Positions 7,204 to 17,026 of a stretch of DNA of 53,591 nucleotides are shown one piece after another. The stretch comes from an uncultured Pelagibacteraceae bacterium (GTDB lineage Bacteria > Pseudomonadota > Alphaproteobacteria > Pelagibacterales > Pelagibacteraceae). The notes beneath the pieces were generated by a model that was given only the letters and a program-made list of their open reading frames with translations, was not told the origin of the DNA and made no database searches. Both the position numbers and the translations under genes were made by a program. The stretch is taken from NCBI GenBank assembly GCA_902594865.1, contig CACJNV010000008.1:1-53591 (forward strand), in the 5' to 3' direction. Position 1 is the stretch's first letter. Each line of letters starts with the position of its first letter.

Positions 7204-8516
7204 TTTTCTTTAGTGAGTTCAAAATCAATAAATTTTATCAATCTAGTATACCCATATTCGGAAAAATGAGAATTTTTTTGACCTAGAGCATACATTATTT
7301 TGTAATCCTCAATATCATTTCTAATATACTCATAAAAATTTATAAAATTAATTTTTGAAGATGAATTTTTTAGATGCAAAAATCTTTTATCACAATCTTT
7401 TGATCTATACTCAAAACAACTAGTTTCAGGTAGATAAACTACAAATATTTTTTTATCAGAATATAAAAAGTTTATTTTATGAAATATTTTTTGAAAATTT
7501 TTATTATTATAATCATAACTTTCTTTTATCTTTCTATCTGCAAATATTTTGTTTATTTTATAAATTATTGCTTTTAACTCTAGCAAACTCTCTTTTATAG
7601 AATATCCGGTCTTGAATGAATTTAAATTTTTATTTATATAATTTTTTTGATACTTAATAAATTTATCTTGATTTAAAAAATAATTATTATTTTCAAAATT
7701 TTTGTCTAAATATTTTTTCAAATAATCAGATTTTGACTCTAATTTAATGTCATAAAAATCGTTATCATAAATTAACCAAACTAAATAATCAAAATCTACT
7801 AAATCTTTTACTTCATGAGCTAAAGCTAAACTCAGAAATGGGCCATTTCCTGATATACCAATACTGTAGGCATTTTTATTTGAATGATTTTTAAATAGTT
7901 TAGTTGGCTCAAATGAATTTTGCACACATGAACCTTCAGCAAATGAATCGCCCACAATTAATACATCAAACTTTTTTTTGAAAATTTCATTGTTAAAGCC
8001 TAGTCTATCAGTTTTAATTTTTTTCCATTCTCCATATTCATTACATGAAACGTACTCGGTGTTTGGCATTGGTGTTAATGGCATTAATTTTTCTTCTCTT
8101 TTTTTTAAAAATTCTCTTGGCACAACATGTGGAAAAATTTCTTTACCTTTTTTTCTTTCATCCAAGACCACTTCTAGCAAACTTCTATTGTCAAATTTTT
8201 TTCCTTTGTCCTTTAAAATTCTTTCAATATTTTTCTGATTTGAAGAATTGTAATTTACAAAAACTAGTAATGAATTTGTTAGATACAAAATCAAAATAAA
8301 ATAAAATAAAATAACTGCGAATGTTTTGGTTAATTTATTAAATAAAGAGCCAAAAAAAGTAATGAATGATAAAAATAATAAAATTGAAATTTTTGCTATA
8401 TCATTTTGATTAAAATATTTATCAAATTTTTGAAATAATACCAAAGTTACAATCAAGAACAAAAAAAACAAAAATAATTGTAATATTTTTTTTTTAATCT
8501 TTTCTTGAAAAAACAT
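7200..8516 (-). CDS. Membrane-anchored SGNH/GDSL-type hydrolase
   Basis: About 438 residues when started at the ATG at 8516 (MFFQEKIKKK); a longer frame to 8561 would run deep into the azoreductase gene. The N-terminus has two to three transmembrane helices within about 95 residues. After them comes FDVLIVGDSFAEGS with the nucleophile serine of block I, a GNGP block resembling block III, and SHFSEYGY near the end with the catalytic histidine. This is the layout of membrane-tethered acyl/acetyl-modifying enzymes acting on envelope glycans. Asn/Lys-rich, AT-rich coding; convergent overlap of 4 bp with the oxygenase. Confidence 0.7.
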   Translation of the reverse strand: MFFQEKIKKKILQLFLFFLFLIVTLVLFQKFDKYFNQNDIAKISILLFLSFITFFGSLFNKLTKTFAVILFYFILILYLTNSLLVFVNYNSSNQKNIERILKDKGKKFDNRSLLEVVLDERKKGKEIFPHVVPREFLKKREEKLMPLTPMPNTEYVSCNEYGEWKKIKTDRLGFNNEIFKKKFDVLIVGDSFAEGSCVQNSFEPTKLFKNHSNKNAYSIGISGNGPFLSLALAHEVKDLVDFDYLVWLIYDNDFYDIKLESKSDYLKKYLDKNFENNNYFLNQDKFIKYQKNYINKNLNSFKTGYSIKESLLELKAIIYKINKIFADRKIKESYDYNNKNFQKIFHKINFLYSDKKIFVVYLPETSCFEYRSKDCDKRFLHLKNSSSKINFINFYEYIRNDIEDYKIMYALGQKNSHFSEYGYTRLIKFIDFELTKEN

Positions 8517-9087
8517 TTTGTATTTGTAATTCAGCGTTTTTAATTGATTTATTGTAATCAAGTGCCATTTGATCTGCGCTAATCGTATCTACTTTGTCAA
8601 TTCCAAAAAAATTTAGAATAAATTTTAACCAAGGGGTTAAAAAATCCTCTGAACTATTTAATTTTGTACCTCCAGATGTAATGATCAAATACGCGTGTTT
8701 GTTTTTTAATAAACCTTCTCGTCTACCATTTGGTTTAAATCTAAATGTTTCTCCTACTCTAGCAACTAAATCTGACCAAGCTTTAAGAGTTGCTGGAGGT
8801 CCATAATTATAAATTGGTGCTGAAATTATTATGATATCACTCTCTTTTAATTCTTTTACAAGCTTGTCAGAAAGTTCAAACATTTTTTTATGTTCTTCTG
8901 TTTGATCTTTTTCATCAATATTCATTCCAGATTCTGTGAGCCCGCTTACAAAAAGCATCTCATCGTCTAAATCTCTATAAATTATTTCATCCTCTGGTTT
9001 TTTAATTTTATCTAAAAGTTTTTTTGCTAAAGCTCTTGAGGTAGAGCCTTTTTTTCTAGCACTAGAGTCTATTTGATAAATCTTCAT
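8494..9087 (-). CDS. azoR: FMN-dependent NADH-azoreductase / quinone reductase (AzoR-like)
   Basis: 197 residues, flavodoxin-like fold. IDSSARKKGSTSRALA binds the FMN phosphate, APIYNYGPPATLKAWSD binds the isoalloxazine ring, and ITSGGTKLNSSEDFLTPWL matches AzoR/AcpD enzymes, which reduce quinones with NADH by two electrons. Typical family length is about 200. It lies 9 bp downstream of ccdA and its last 23 bp overlap the SGNH gene start. Confidence 0.87.
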   Translation of the reverse strand: MKIYQIDSSARKKGSTSRALAKKLLDKIKKPEDEIIYRDLDDEMLFVSGLTESGMNIDEKDQTEEHKKMFELSDKLVKELKESDIIIISAPIYNYGPPATLKAWSDLVARVGETFRFKPNGRREGLLKNKHAYLIITSGGTKLNSSEDFLTPWLKFILNFFGIDKVDTISADQMALDYNKSIKNAELQIQNVFSRKD

Positions 9088-9096
9088 TGATACTTT

Positions 9097-9804
9097 TTAT
9101 CCGAATTTTTGCATAAATGGAAAGATTTCAATTATATAAAATCCTATTGCTTGTAATTGATTGGTTAAAATCAAAATACCTGTAATTAAAAGAGTTATTC
9201 CACCGATTTTTGAAATTAAATTAATGTTTTTCTTAAAATTTTTAGAAAATAATAAAAATCTTTGAATTAAGTATCCAGATAAAACAAACGGAATAGCAAG
9301 GCCCAATGAATAAGAAATTAACAAGATTACAGCTCTTGATAAAGTTTCTTCAATAGATGCTAAAGCTAAAATTGAACCTAAAATTGGACCAATACATGGC
9401 GTCCAGCCAAAGCCAAAAGCAACACCTATAACATATGGAAAAAGAATATTTCTTGATTCTTTTGCATCAAACCTTTTTTCATAATTTAAATATGGAATAT
9501 TGATAATTCCAATTAATTGGAGAGAAAAAATTATAATAATTATTCCAGCTGAAATTCTTAACACTTCTGAATTTTGTAGTAATGCCTGTCCCAAAAAAGA
9601 TGCTGATGCACCTAAAAGAACAAATACAGTTGAGAACCCTAAACAAAATAAAATTAATGGAAAAAAATTGATTTTTTTTTGATTTAAAATTTCTTGTAAA
9701 GATTGGCCAGAGATATAGGAAATATATCCAGGTATTAAAGGTAGAACGCATGGAGACAAAAAACTTATAAGTCCTGCTCCAAAAGCAATTAAGTATTCAA
9801 ACAT
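9097..9804 (-). CDS. ccdA: Cytochrome c biogenesis / thiol-reductant transmembrane protein CcdA
   Basis: 235 residues with six transmembrane helices. The paired redox cysteines are C19 in SFLSPCVLPLIPGY and C137 in FGWTPCIGP, placed as in CcdA, which carries electrons from thioredoxin across the inner membrane to apocytochrome c-reducing thioredoxins. It starts directly after the PEP carboxylase stop at 9805, with no gap. Several cytochromes need such a system, including the class II cytochrome encoded at 26992. Confidence 0.92.
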   Translation of the reverse strand: MFEYLIAFGAGLISFLSPCVLPLIPGYISYISGQSLQEILNQKKINFFPLILFCLGFSTVFVLLGASASFLGQALLQNSEVLRISAGIIIIIFSLQLIGIINIPYLNYEKRFDAKESRNILFPYVIGVAFGFGWTPCIGPILGSILALASIEETLSRAVILLISYSLGLAIPFVLSGYLIQRFLLFSKNFKKNINLISKIGGITLLITGILILTNQLQAIGFYIIEIFPFMQKFG

Positions 9805-12495
9805 TTATCCAGTATTTTTCATTGCTGCAGAAATACCTGCAATCGATGTCATTAAAGCATCTTCAAAAAATTTTTTATCTAAATTTTTATATTTTTTATT
9901 TGTTAATTTATTCATTACATTTGCCTGAAGTATATTTAACATTTCTGTATAATTGTTTCTTATAAATAAGGCTTTTCTAAATTCTTTCCTTTCTTTTACA
10001 ACTTCTTTGGGGGTAATTTTATTGTGCAATTTGACCAATGCCTCAAATTGAAATCTTAATTTTTTACCAATTCGTTTTAGTGATGCATCGGCTAAATTAT
10101 TTTCATAGATAACTGATATTTCTGGATCCACTTTGGAAATTACCATATCTAAAATATCCATGGTTGATACAAAATATGGCCAATTTCTTTCCATGTCAGT
10201 CATTGTTCTTTTAAACTTTTTAATTGATCCGTACCTTAATGCTTCAGTTGTGCCGAGCCAAGCAGGTAACATTAATCTAATTTGTGTCCAAGCAAATACC
10301 CAAGGGATAGCTCTTAAACTTTGAATATTATCAACATTCTTTCTTTTGGTTGGTCGTGATCCAATTGCAAGTTTTCCTAGTGATTTATGTGGCGTAACTG
10401 TTTTGAAGTAACGAATAAAATCTTCACTTTGATTTAAGTATTTTCTATATGAGGATGTTGAAATTTCTGACATTTTTTGAATCAAATCACGCCAATTTGA
10501 TTTTGATCTTGGCGGCGGATTTAAAGAAGCATCCATTACAGAGCCAATATAACTACATAGGTTATATTCAGCTAAAGGTTTATAACCATACTTTTGTTGA
10601 ATTACCTCTCCTTGATCAGTAATTCTAATTTTACCATTAACAGTTCCTGAAGGTTGTGATTTTAAAGTAGCCTGAATAGGTCCACCTCCTCTTCCTGGAG
10701 ATCCGCCTCTACCATGGAAGAAAATAAGATCTATTTTATATTTTTTAGCTAAACTTCTAAGCTCCTCTTGAAGTTTATATTGGTGCCAACTTGCAGATAA
10801 TTTTCCAGCATCTTTACTGGAGTCAGAATATCCAATCATTACTTCCTGCTTTGAATTAATCATTTTTCTATACCATGAAAGTTTGAATAAATTTTTCATA
10901 ACACCATTAGCATTTTTTAAATCATCCAAAGTTTCAAAAAGTGGCACAACTCTTAATAAATTTTTGTTTTGTGCTTGCATTTGTAAAAAATAAACAGATA
11001 AAATATCAGATGCTGTTGAGGTCATTGATATTACATATGCACCTAAGCACTCAATTGGTGTTTTTGCTATCTGTTTGAAAGTATTCCAAACTTCTTTATT
11101 TTCTTTATCTTTTATTTTTATTTTATCTACAAAAAATTTTTTTTCTTTTATAGATTTATTTAATAATTTTACTTTTTCTATTTCAGTTAAAGAAGAATAT
11201 TTTATATTTTTTTTCTTTTTGAAAATTTCGTTTAAAAGTTTTTCATGTCTATCTGCCTCTTGTCTTATATCTAATCTTGCTAAATTAATTCCAAAGCACC
11301 TCACTCTTCTCATTAAATCTAATAGGTCCGCATTTGCAATATACTCTCCTCGGTTTGCTTTTAAAGATTTTCTTACTTCTCTTAATGGAAGAGTTATTTC
11401 ATTTTTATTTTGAATTAATTTTTTTTCATCTAAATCTGCATCGTTATTCAAATGATTTTCAATTAATTGATAGGTTAATCTTACCTTATCCCTAATTGGT
11501 CTCAAATAAACTCTATAAGGTTCATAACTATTTCCTGTTGCCCTTTTAATTTTTGTAGAGCATTCTTCCATTGATAAATCTTGTATCAATTTAGTGAGTT
11601 CTTTTTCATATAATTTTGCAGCTTGCCATCTAGAAAATAAAATTACCTTCTTTGTAACTTCAGCTGTTACATTAGGATTTCCATCTCTGTCTCCCCCCAT
11701 CCATGATCCAAATTGAATTGGATTAAAATCACGCGGTAAATCTTTCTTTAAATTTTTTCTGAATATGTCGTTAAGTCTTTTATAAACTTTAGGAATAGTG
11801 TCCCATAGACTATCCTCGATAACAGCTAAACCCCATCTCGCTTCATCTAATGGAGATGGTTTAGTCCTTTTTAGTTCATCTGTTTTCCATATAATTGCAA
11901 TTTCCGAGTAGAGCTTTCTATCTAATTCTATAATCTTAGATGGATATTTTTTATAAAGATGTCTTTGCTCCATAATTTCAATTAAATTCGCATATTTTTG
12001 AATTAAAGTTCTTCTTTTTACTTCAGTAGGATGAGCGGTAAGCACAATACCTATATCAAGATTTGTGGCTTGTTCGTAAATTTTTTTATCTGGAATTTTT
12101 TTATTTTTAAATAAACTTTCTATTATATCTTCAATGAAAAGATTTTGATTTTTACTTTTAAAATATGGATTTTCAAATTCATTTAACTTTCTAGATGCAT
12201 CTAATGACTCAGCTAAATTCATTAAATTTAAAATATGTGAAAATGCTCTTGTTAATTTAAACGTATTTTTAGGAGAAAGTTTTTTTACTTCTTTCGAAAT
12301 TTTTGAAAATATTTTACTCTTATTTTTATCTGATAAAGTATTTTTTGATAATAATCTGAATTTTTCAACAATTTCAAAGAAAGCTGAACCTTCCTGATCT
12401 TTAATTACTCTTCCAAGAAAAGTTCCTAATAATCTAATATCTTCTCTTAAAAGCTTTGTTGGTATTCGCTCATAGTAAAGATCTCTTTTCTTCAT
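9805..12495 (-). CDS. ppc: Phosphoenolpyruvate carboxylase
   Basis: 896 residues, full length for the family. It converts PEP and bicarbonate to oxaloacetate, an anaplerotic step. Landmarks: VLTAHPTEVKRRT near residue 155 with the catalytic His, GSWMGGDRDGNP, GYSDSSKDAGKLSASW, FFHGRGGSPGRGGGP, and the C-terminal GISAAMKNTG. Its start overlaps the lactonase gene by 26 bp. Codon use is heavily A/T like its neighbours, with nothing suggesting transfer. Confidence 0.97.
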   Translation of the reverse strand: MKKRDLYYERIPTKLLREDIRLLGTFLGRVIKDQEGSAFFEIVEKFRLLSKNTLSDKNKSKIFSKISKEVKKLSPKNTFKLTRAFSHILNLMNLAESLDASRKLNEFENPYFKSKNQNLFIEDIIESLFKNKKIPDKKIYEQATNLDIGIVLTAHPTEVKRRTLIQKYANLIEIMEQRHLYKKYPSKIIELDRKLYSEIAIIWKTDELKRTKPSPLDEARWGLAVIEDSLWDTIPKVYKRLNDIFRKNLKKDLPRDFNPIQFGSWMGGDRDGNPNVTAEVTKKVILFSRWQAAKLYEKELTKLIQDLSMEECSTKIKRATGNSYEPYRVYLRPIRDKVRLTYQLIENHLNNDADLDEKKLIQNKNEITLPLREVRKSLKANRGEYIANADLLDLMRRVRCFGINLARLDIRQEADRHEKLLNEIFKKKKNIKYSSLTEIEKVKLLNKSIKEKKFFVDKIKIKDKENKEVWNTFKQIAKTPIECLGAYVISMTSTASDILSVYFLQMQAQNKNLLRVVPLFETLDDLKNANGVMKNLFKLSWYRKMINSKQEVMIGYSDSSKDAGKLSASWHQYKLQEELRSLAKKYKIDLIFFHGRGGSPGRGGGPIQATLKSQPSGTVNGKIRITDQGEVIQQKYGYKPLAEYNLCSYIGSVMDASLNPPPRSKSNWRDLIQKMSEISTSSYRKYLNQSEDFIRYFKTVTPHKSLGKLAIGSRPTKRKNVDNIQSLRAIPWVFAWTQIRLMLPAWLGTTEALRYGSIKKFKRTMTDMERNWPYFVSTMDILDMVISKVDPEISVIYENNLADASLKRIGKKLRFQFEALVKLHNKITPKEVVKERKEFRKALFIRNNYTEMLNILQANVMNKLTNKKYKNLDKKFFEDALMTSIAGISAAMKNTG

Positions 12496-13381
12496 TACTT
12501 ATAATAAATTTTTTTTGTAAAACTCCTCTTGTATTTGTTTTTACACTAAAAAAGAATCCTGAATATCTAAATTTTCGCAGATCTGCTTTGCTCATCCCTT
12601 TTGTAGCTGTTGAAACATAAAGTTCTTTAGTATTTTTACCTCCAAATGCACAATTAGTTATATTTTTTGCAGGAAACTGAATTCTGTGAATTAATTTTGC
12701 TTTTTTATTAAAAACAGAAATACAAGCACCATGGAAATGAGCTACCCATAAATTTTTATTTTTATCTAAAGTCATTCCATCTGGTGAACCCTCTTTGGGT
12801 GATAATTTTTTAAATATTTTTTTGCTAACTATTTTATTATTTTTATTTATTTTAATTTTATAGATAGTTTTTTTTGGACTATCTGTATGATAAAAATTGT
12901 ACTTATCAATAAACGCTGGTCCATTAGTAATTCTATAATTTTTATCAACTTTTATTAATTTAAAATTTTTATCTAATTTATATAAAGAACCTTTTTCAAT
13001 TTTTCTTTCCAAGTTGTCCATGGTGCCAAACCAAAGGTTTCCAGCAGGATCTGTTTTACCATCATTAATTCTATTTAGTTTCAAGTTTGGTTCTATCTTT
13101 ATTGATTTTAAAATTTTTTTTGATTTTAAATTTTGAATTCTTAATTCTCCCTGGAGACCTAAAATAAAAATATAATTTTTGATATGAGCGATAAAACCAA
13201 CTTCTTTATTTACTTTAAAGATTTTCTTTTTTTTATTTTTAATATTAATAGAGCAAATTTTCTTTTTTTTAATATCTACAAAATAAATTGAGTTATGTTC
13301 ATTAACCCATAACGTTCCTTCACCTAAAGTACATCTTAATTTCCAAAGAGGTTTTGGTTCAGAGGTTGTTATTTTATTCAT
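12470..13381 (-). CDS. SMP-30/gluconolactonase-family sugar lactonase
   Basis: 303 residues, six-bladed beta-propeller of the SMP-30/LRE family. Metal ligands are E21 (TLGEGTLWV), N106 (RINDGKTDPAG), N153 (ITNGPAFID) and D201 (SPDGMTLD). Such enzymes hydrolyse aldonolactones to aldonates. It overlaps the enolase-superfamily dehydratase gene by 8 bp, so here it most likely opens the lactone produced from the imported or oxidised sugar before dehydration. Substrate identity cannot be read from sequence. Confidence 0.88.
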   Translation of the reverse strand: MNKITTSEPKPLWKLRCTLGEGTLWVNEHNSIYFVDIKKKKICSINIKNKKKKIFKVNKEVGFIAHIKNYIFILGLQGELRIQNLKSKKILKSIKIEPNLKLNRINDGKTDPAGNLWFGTMDNLERKIEKGSLYKLDKNFKLIKVDKNYRITNGPAFIDKYNFYHTDSPKKTIYKIKINKNNKIVSKKIFKKLSPKEGSPDGMTLDKNKNLWVAHFHGACISVFNKKAKLIHRIQFPAKNITNCAFGGKNTKELYVSTATKGMSKADLRKFRYSGFFFSVKTNTRGVLQKKFIISNEEKRSLL

Positions 13382-14546
13382 TTACTTCAAACTCCTTTAT
13401 AAAGTCTTGATCAGGGTTGATCCCAATACCTATATTATCTGTTACAGATGCAAAACCGTTATTGTTTTTAACCTGATCTAGAATTGAAAATTCTTCTTTA
13501 GGTAAATCTGTAATAAAAATATTTTTTTCTGTGGTATCGAACTCAAGCATAGACTTAGATGGAAATAAACCACCAGGCATATCTGGTTGTGCTGTCAACA
13601 AATGAAGGTTAACCGCAATACTTATTGCAGAGCCCCAAACATGATTAATTACTGGTATGAAATTTGCTTGTGCTAATGCTGCTACCTTTAAATACTCCGT
13701 TATACCCCCAAGTCCACAAACCTCTGGTTGAGCTATATCGATACAGTTATTTGATATTAATTTATTCCAGCCGTATTTGGTAAATTCAGCTTCTCCACCT
13801 GCAATGCTAGTAGTGATTTTTTGTTTTAGTTCTCTGTAACCCTCATAATCTTCAGGGGCAACAGGTTCTTCAAACCAATAAATATCTAGTTCATCTAAAC
13901 CTTTTCCAACATAAAGAGCATCTTTCAAATTATAAGCGTGGTTGGCATCAACCATTAATTTAAAATCTTTTCCAACAGAGTCTCTTACAGCTTGAACTAA
14001 CTTTAAATCCTCTTTTGGACCTAATCCAACTTTCATTTTCATAGCTTTAAAATTTTTTGATTTTATTTGCTTAGACTCTTCTTTGAACAGGGTGATCAAT
14101 TCATCAACTGTTTTTTTTTGTAACATCATTCCATACCCATAAACAGGAATGTCATTGTTACATTTACCACCAACAAGTTGATAAAGAGGAGAGTTTCTTT
14201 TCTTTCCAAGAATATCCCATAAAGCAATATCTACACCTGATAGTGCTTGAATTGGCATTCCCTTTTGACCACTATCTCTTAAAAGATTATATACTTTTTG
14301 CCAGATGTATTCTTTATTTAAAGGGTCTTCACCAATTACTAAAGGCTGTATAACCTTTTCAACAATAAACTTATTCGCTAAAGCTATATTTCCAGGACCA
14401 AAACATTCACCCCAACCTGTTATTCCTTCATCTGTTTCAATTTCAACAAGATGGGCTGTACGATGTTTATAATATTGTTGTGAGTAACCAAGTTCTTTTT
14501 CTAACTCATATCTAAGTACATGACTTTTAATAGAAGTTATTTTCAC
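13374..14546 (-). CDS. Enolase-superfamily sugar-acid dehydratase / cycloisomerase (mandelate racemase family)
   Basis: 390 residues. N-terminal capping domain (1-125), then the TIM barrel with K170/K172 (AMKMKVG), metal ligands D200 (VDANHAY), E226 (FEEP) and E252 (GGEAEF), and H302 (INHVWGSA). This is the mandelate-racemase subgroup that dehydrates aldonates (galactonate, fuconate, gluconate) or cycloisomerises galactarolactone. The overlapping lactonase and nearby FAH and SDR genes suggest aldonate dehydration to a 2-keto-3-deoxy acid. The exact substrate is unknown. Confidence 0.87.
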   Translation of the reverse strand: MKITSIKSHVLRYELEKELGYSQQYYKHRTAHLVEIETDEGITGWGECFGPGNIALANKFIVEKVIQPLVIGEDPLNKEYIWQKVYNLLRDSGQKGMPIQALSGVDIALWDILGKKRNSPLYQLVGGKCNNDIPVYGYGMMLQKKTVDELITLFKEESKQIKSKNFKAMKMKVGLGPKEDLKLVQAVRDSVGKDFKLMVDANHAYNLKDALYVGKGLDELDIYWFEEPVAPEDYEGYRELKQKITTSIAGGEAEFTKYGWNKLISNNCIDIAQPEVCGLGGITEYLKVAALAQANFIPVINHVWGSAISIAVNLHLLTAQPDMPGGLFPSKSMLEFDTTEKNIFITDLPKEEFSILDQVKNNNGFASVTDNIGIGINPDQDFIKEFEVNE

Positions 14547-14552
14547 GATTAA

Positions 14553-15395
14553 TTATAAAGCAACTACCTTCGAGTTTTGCTCTCCTAGGTTTTCTATTGA
14601 TAATTTCATTGTATCACCTGCTTTTAAAAACTGTTGAGGTTTCATTCCCATACCAACTCCTGGAGGTGTTCCAGTTGTAATTATATCGCCTGCTTGAAGA
14701 GACATATATTTACTCAAATAAGAGACAATAACATCGACATTAAATATCATTGTACTTGTATTACCTGTTTGCATCCTTTTTCCATTAACATCTAAACTCA
14801 TCTTTAAATTGTTAACGTCTACAATTTCATCTTTAGTAACAAAGTAAGGGCCGATTGGTCCATAAGTGTCGTGGGATTTTCCTTTAACCCATTGACCCAT
14901 TTTTTCAATTTGCCATTCTCTTTCACTCACATCATTAACCAAACAATAACCTAATATATGATCTTGAGCTTGGCTTTCAGAAATGTGTTTTGTTTCTTTT
15001 CCTATAATAATCCCAAGTTCAACTTCCCAGTCTAATTTTTTAGATCCAGAAACTATTTCAACATCATCATTAGGTCCAACTATACAACTAGTAGCTTTCA
15101 TAAAAACTATTGGTTCAGAAGGAACATCAGCTCCAGTTTCAGCAGCATGATCAGAATAATTTAATCCAATTGCAACAAATTTTCCAGGCTTAGTAATACA
15201 AGATCCTATTCGATCACTTGCAGATAATTCTGGTAAAGAAGATAAATCAGCATTTTGTAATTTAGAAATAGTTTCAAAATTTAAATGATCTGGATTTAAA
15301 TCTTTAACGTGAGAGCTAATATCTCTAATTTTACCATCCTTATCTAATACAGCTGGTTTTTCGCTTCCTTTATTTCCTATTCTTAATAATTTCAT
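14553..15395 (-). CDS. Fumarylacetoacetate hydrolase-family enzyme (diketo-acid hydrolase-like)
   Basis: 280 residues with the FAH C-terminal fold. Metal ligands are E124 and E126 (LDWEVELGII) and D155 (LVNDVSERE); K100 (FMKAT) and the TGTPPGVGMG loop complete the site. The closest functional analogues I know are ureidoglycolate lyase-like proteins and 2,4-diketo-3-deoxy-L-fuconate/rhamnonate hydrolases. Next to a 2-keto-3-deoxy-fuconate-dehydrogenase-like SDR the latter role is attractive: it would cleave the diketo acid to pyruvate plus a hydroxy acid. Confidence 0.87.
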   Translation of the reverse strand: MKLLRIGNKGSEKPAVLDKDGKIRDISSHVKDLNPDHLNFETISKLQNADLSSLPELSASDRIGSCITKPGKFVAIGLNYSDHAAETGADVPSEPIVFMKATSCIVGPNDDVEIVSGSKKLDWEVELGIIIGKETKHISESQAQDHILGYCLVNDVSEREWQIEKMGQWVKGKSHDTYGPIGPYFVTKDEIVDVNNLKMSLDVNGKRMQTGNTSTMIFNVDVIVSYLSKYMSLQAGDIITTGTPPGVGMGMKPQQFLKAGDTMKLSIENLGEQNSKVVAL

Positions 15396-15416
15396 ATTTA
15401 TCCTTTTGTTATTTAA

Positions 15417-16160
15417 TTATATTGAAATTCCACCATCAACATGAATTGTACTTCCTGTTGTAAATGTTGCATCATCGCTAGCTAAATAAACAGCCACAGC
15501 TGCTATTTCTTCTGCGGTTCCTAATCTTCCCATAGGTTGTCTTGCTATAAAATCTTTTTTTGCTTGGACAGGATCAGGGCTTTGATTGACCCTATCTTGC
15601 CAAGAAGGCGAATAAACTGTACCTGGCGCAATTGAATTACATCTAATATTTTGTTTAACAAAATCTGCTGCAATCGCTTTTGTTAAACCAATCACTGCAC
15701 CCTTTGTTGTTCCGTAAACAAATCTATTCGGAAAACCTTTAAAGCTAGATGCACATGAAGATATATTAATAATACTTCCACCATTTTGTTTGATCATTAT
15801 AGGTAAAATAGCTTTGCACATAAAGTACATCGACTTAACATTTACATTAGAAGAAAAATCCCAATCTTTTTCATCACATTCCAATATTGTTCCATGATGA
15901 ACAAATCCAACAGCATTAAATAAAACATCAACTTTATCTAAAGTTTTAGTAAACTCTAAAATTGCATTGTTGTCTGTTGAGTCTAGCTTTTGCACTTTAA
16001 TCTCAGGATATTCTTTGTTTAAATCAGCTAAAGTTTTATCGTTTAAATCAGTTGCAGTTACATGAGCACCCTCTTTATGAAATGCTATTGCTGTTGCCTT
16101 TCCAATCCCTTGGCCTGCTGCTGTTACGAGAATTTTTTTACCTTCTAATCTTCCACTCAT
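15417..16160 (-). CDS. Short-chain dehydrogenase, 2-keto-3-deoxy-L-fuconate dehydrogenase-like
   Basis: 247 residues, classical SDR. NAD site TAAGQGIGKATA (13-24), catalytic S134/S135, Y149 and K153 (YGTTK). The run ATDLND, FNAVGFVHHGTILECDE, RFVYGTTKGAVIGLTKAIAAD and MGRLGTAEEIA strongly resembles bacterial 2-keto-3-deoxy-L-fuconate dehydrogenases and their animal relative DHRS6/BDH2. It would oxidise a 2-keto-3-deoxy acid to the 2,4-diketo acid used by the FAH-family neighbour. It overlaps the reductase gene upstream by 4 bp. Confidence 0.88.
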   Translation of the reverse strand: MSGRLEGKKILVTAAGQGIGKATAIAFHKEGAHVTATDLNDKTLADLNKEYPEIKVQKLDSTDNNAILEFTKTLDKVDVLFNAVGFVHHGTILECDEKDWDFSSNVNVKSMYFMCKAILPIMIKQNGGSIINISSCASSFKGFPNRFVYGTTKGAVIGLTKAIAADFVKQNIRCNSIAPGTVYSPSWQDRVNQSPDPVQAKKDFIARQPMGRLGTAEEIAAVAVYLASDDATFTTGSTIHVDGGISI

Positions 16161-17026
16161 TTTTTATTTATCCTTTCGATTTCATTATAAAGTGAACTAT
16201 GATCAGTGTTTCCATGACCATTATCGACAAGGGTTTTATACATTTCTTTCACTAAATTTGAAATAGGTAAATGTGTATTATATGAATTTGCACACTCTAA
16301 AATGTTATTCATATCTTTTAAATGGGTAAAAGTTTTACCTTTTGGAGTAAAATCTTTATCTATCATTCTTTTTCCATGTGTTTGTAAAATTTTACTGTCT
16401 GCCCAACCTCCAGAAAGAGCTTTAATTAATTTTACTGGGTCAGCTCCAGCTTTTTCACATAAAGTTATTGCCTCCGCAACCGCTCCTATTGTAACTCCTA
16501 CTACAATTTGATTTGCTAACTTTGAAACTTGTCCACTACCAATTGGTCCAACTAAAGTTGGATTTCCCATAGCTTTTAAAATATTTATAGAATTATCAAA
16601 GACACTTTGCTCTCCTCCAACCATTATAGCTAATGAAGCTTCCTCAGCTCCAATTGTTCCTCCTGAAACCGGTGCATCTAAATAATTTACATTTTTTGAT
16701 TTTAGACTATTCCCATATTTTGTTGCTGTCGTTGGTTTAACTGAACTCATATCAATAACAGTTGATCCAGATTTTAAATTTTCTAATAAATCTGAATTAC
16801 TCATTATTGCATCAACAGCGCTATCATCTGTTAACATTGTAATAATAAAGTCATTATCTTTAACAACTTCACCTAATGTTTTTGATATTTCAGCACCAAA
16901 CTCTTTCAAAGGTTCTGCTTTATTAATTGAACGATTGAATACTTTTAGTTTAAAATCTGATTTTAATAAATTTTTAGCCATTGGCAGGCCCATAAGACCT
17001 GTTCCAATAAAGCCAATTTTCATCAT
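16157..17026 (-). CDS. Tartronate semialdehyde reductase / 3-hydroxyisobutyrate dehydrogenase-family enzyme
   Basis: 289 residues. Rossmann motif GFIGTGLMGLPMA at 5-17, substrate motif LDAPVSGGTIGAEE near 116-129, and catalytic K169 in GQVSKLANQ. The sequence is close to GarR/GlxR enzymes, which reduce 2-hydroxy-3-oxopropionate to glycerate, a product arising in galactarate/glucarate and glyoxylate routes. It overlaps dctM by 4 bp, so it is part of the transporter operon. 3-hydroxyisobutyrate dehydrogenase is the alternative. Confidence 0.85.
   Translation of the reverse strand: MMKIGFIGTGLMGLPMAKNLLKSDFKLKVFNRSINKAEPLKEFGAEISKTLGEVVKDNDFIITMLTDDSAVDAIMSNSDLLENLKSGSTVIDMSSVKPTTATKYGNSLKSKNVNYLDAPVSGGTIGAEEASLAIMVGGEQSVFDNSINILKAMGNPTLVGPIGSGQVSKLANQIVVGVTIGAVAEAITLCEKAGADPVKLIKALSGGWADSKILQTHGKRMIDKDFTPKGKTFTHLKDMNNILECANSYNTHLPISNLVKEMYKTLVDNGHGNTDHSSLYNEIERINKK

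Noticed and set aside
7600..8500. Very A/T-rich, Asn/Lys-rich coding in the SGNH gene as a sign of foreign origin
   Set aside because: Several other genes here (lactonase, ppc) have the same bias, which is normal for this genome type.
8517..8561. Upstream start for the SGNH protein at 8561
   Set aside because: It would extend the overlap with the azoreductase to 68 bp, and the residues added are not hydrophobic-helix sequence; the ATG at 8516 is enough.
11075..11413. Plus-strand open frame of 112 codons opposite ppc
   Set aside because: Phe/Ser-rich translation of the antisense of a well-conserved enzyme; no support as a gene.
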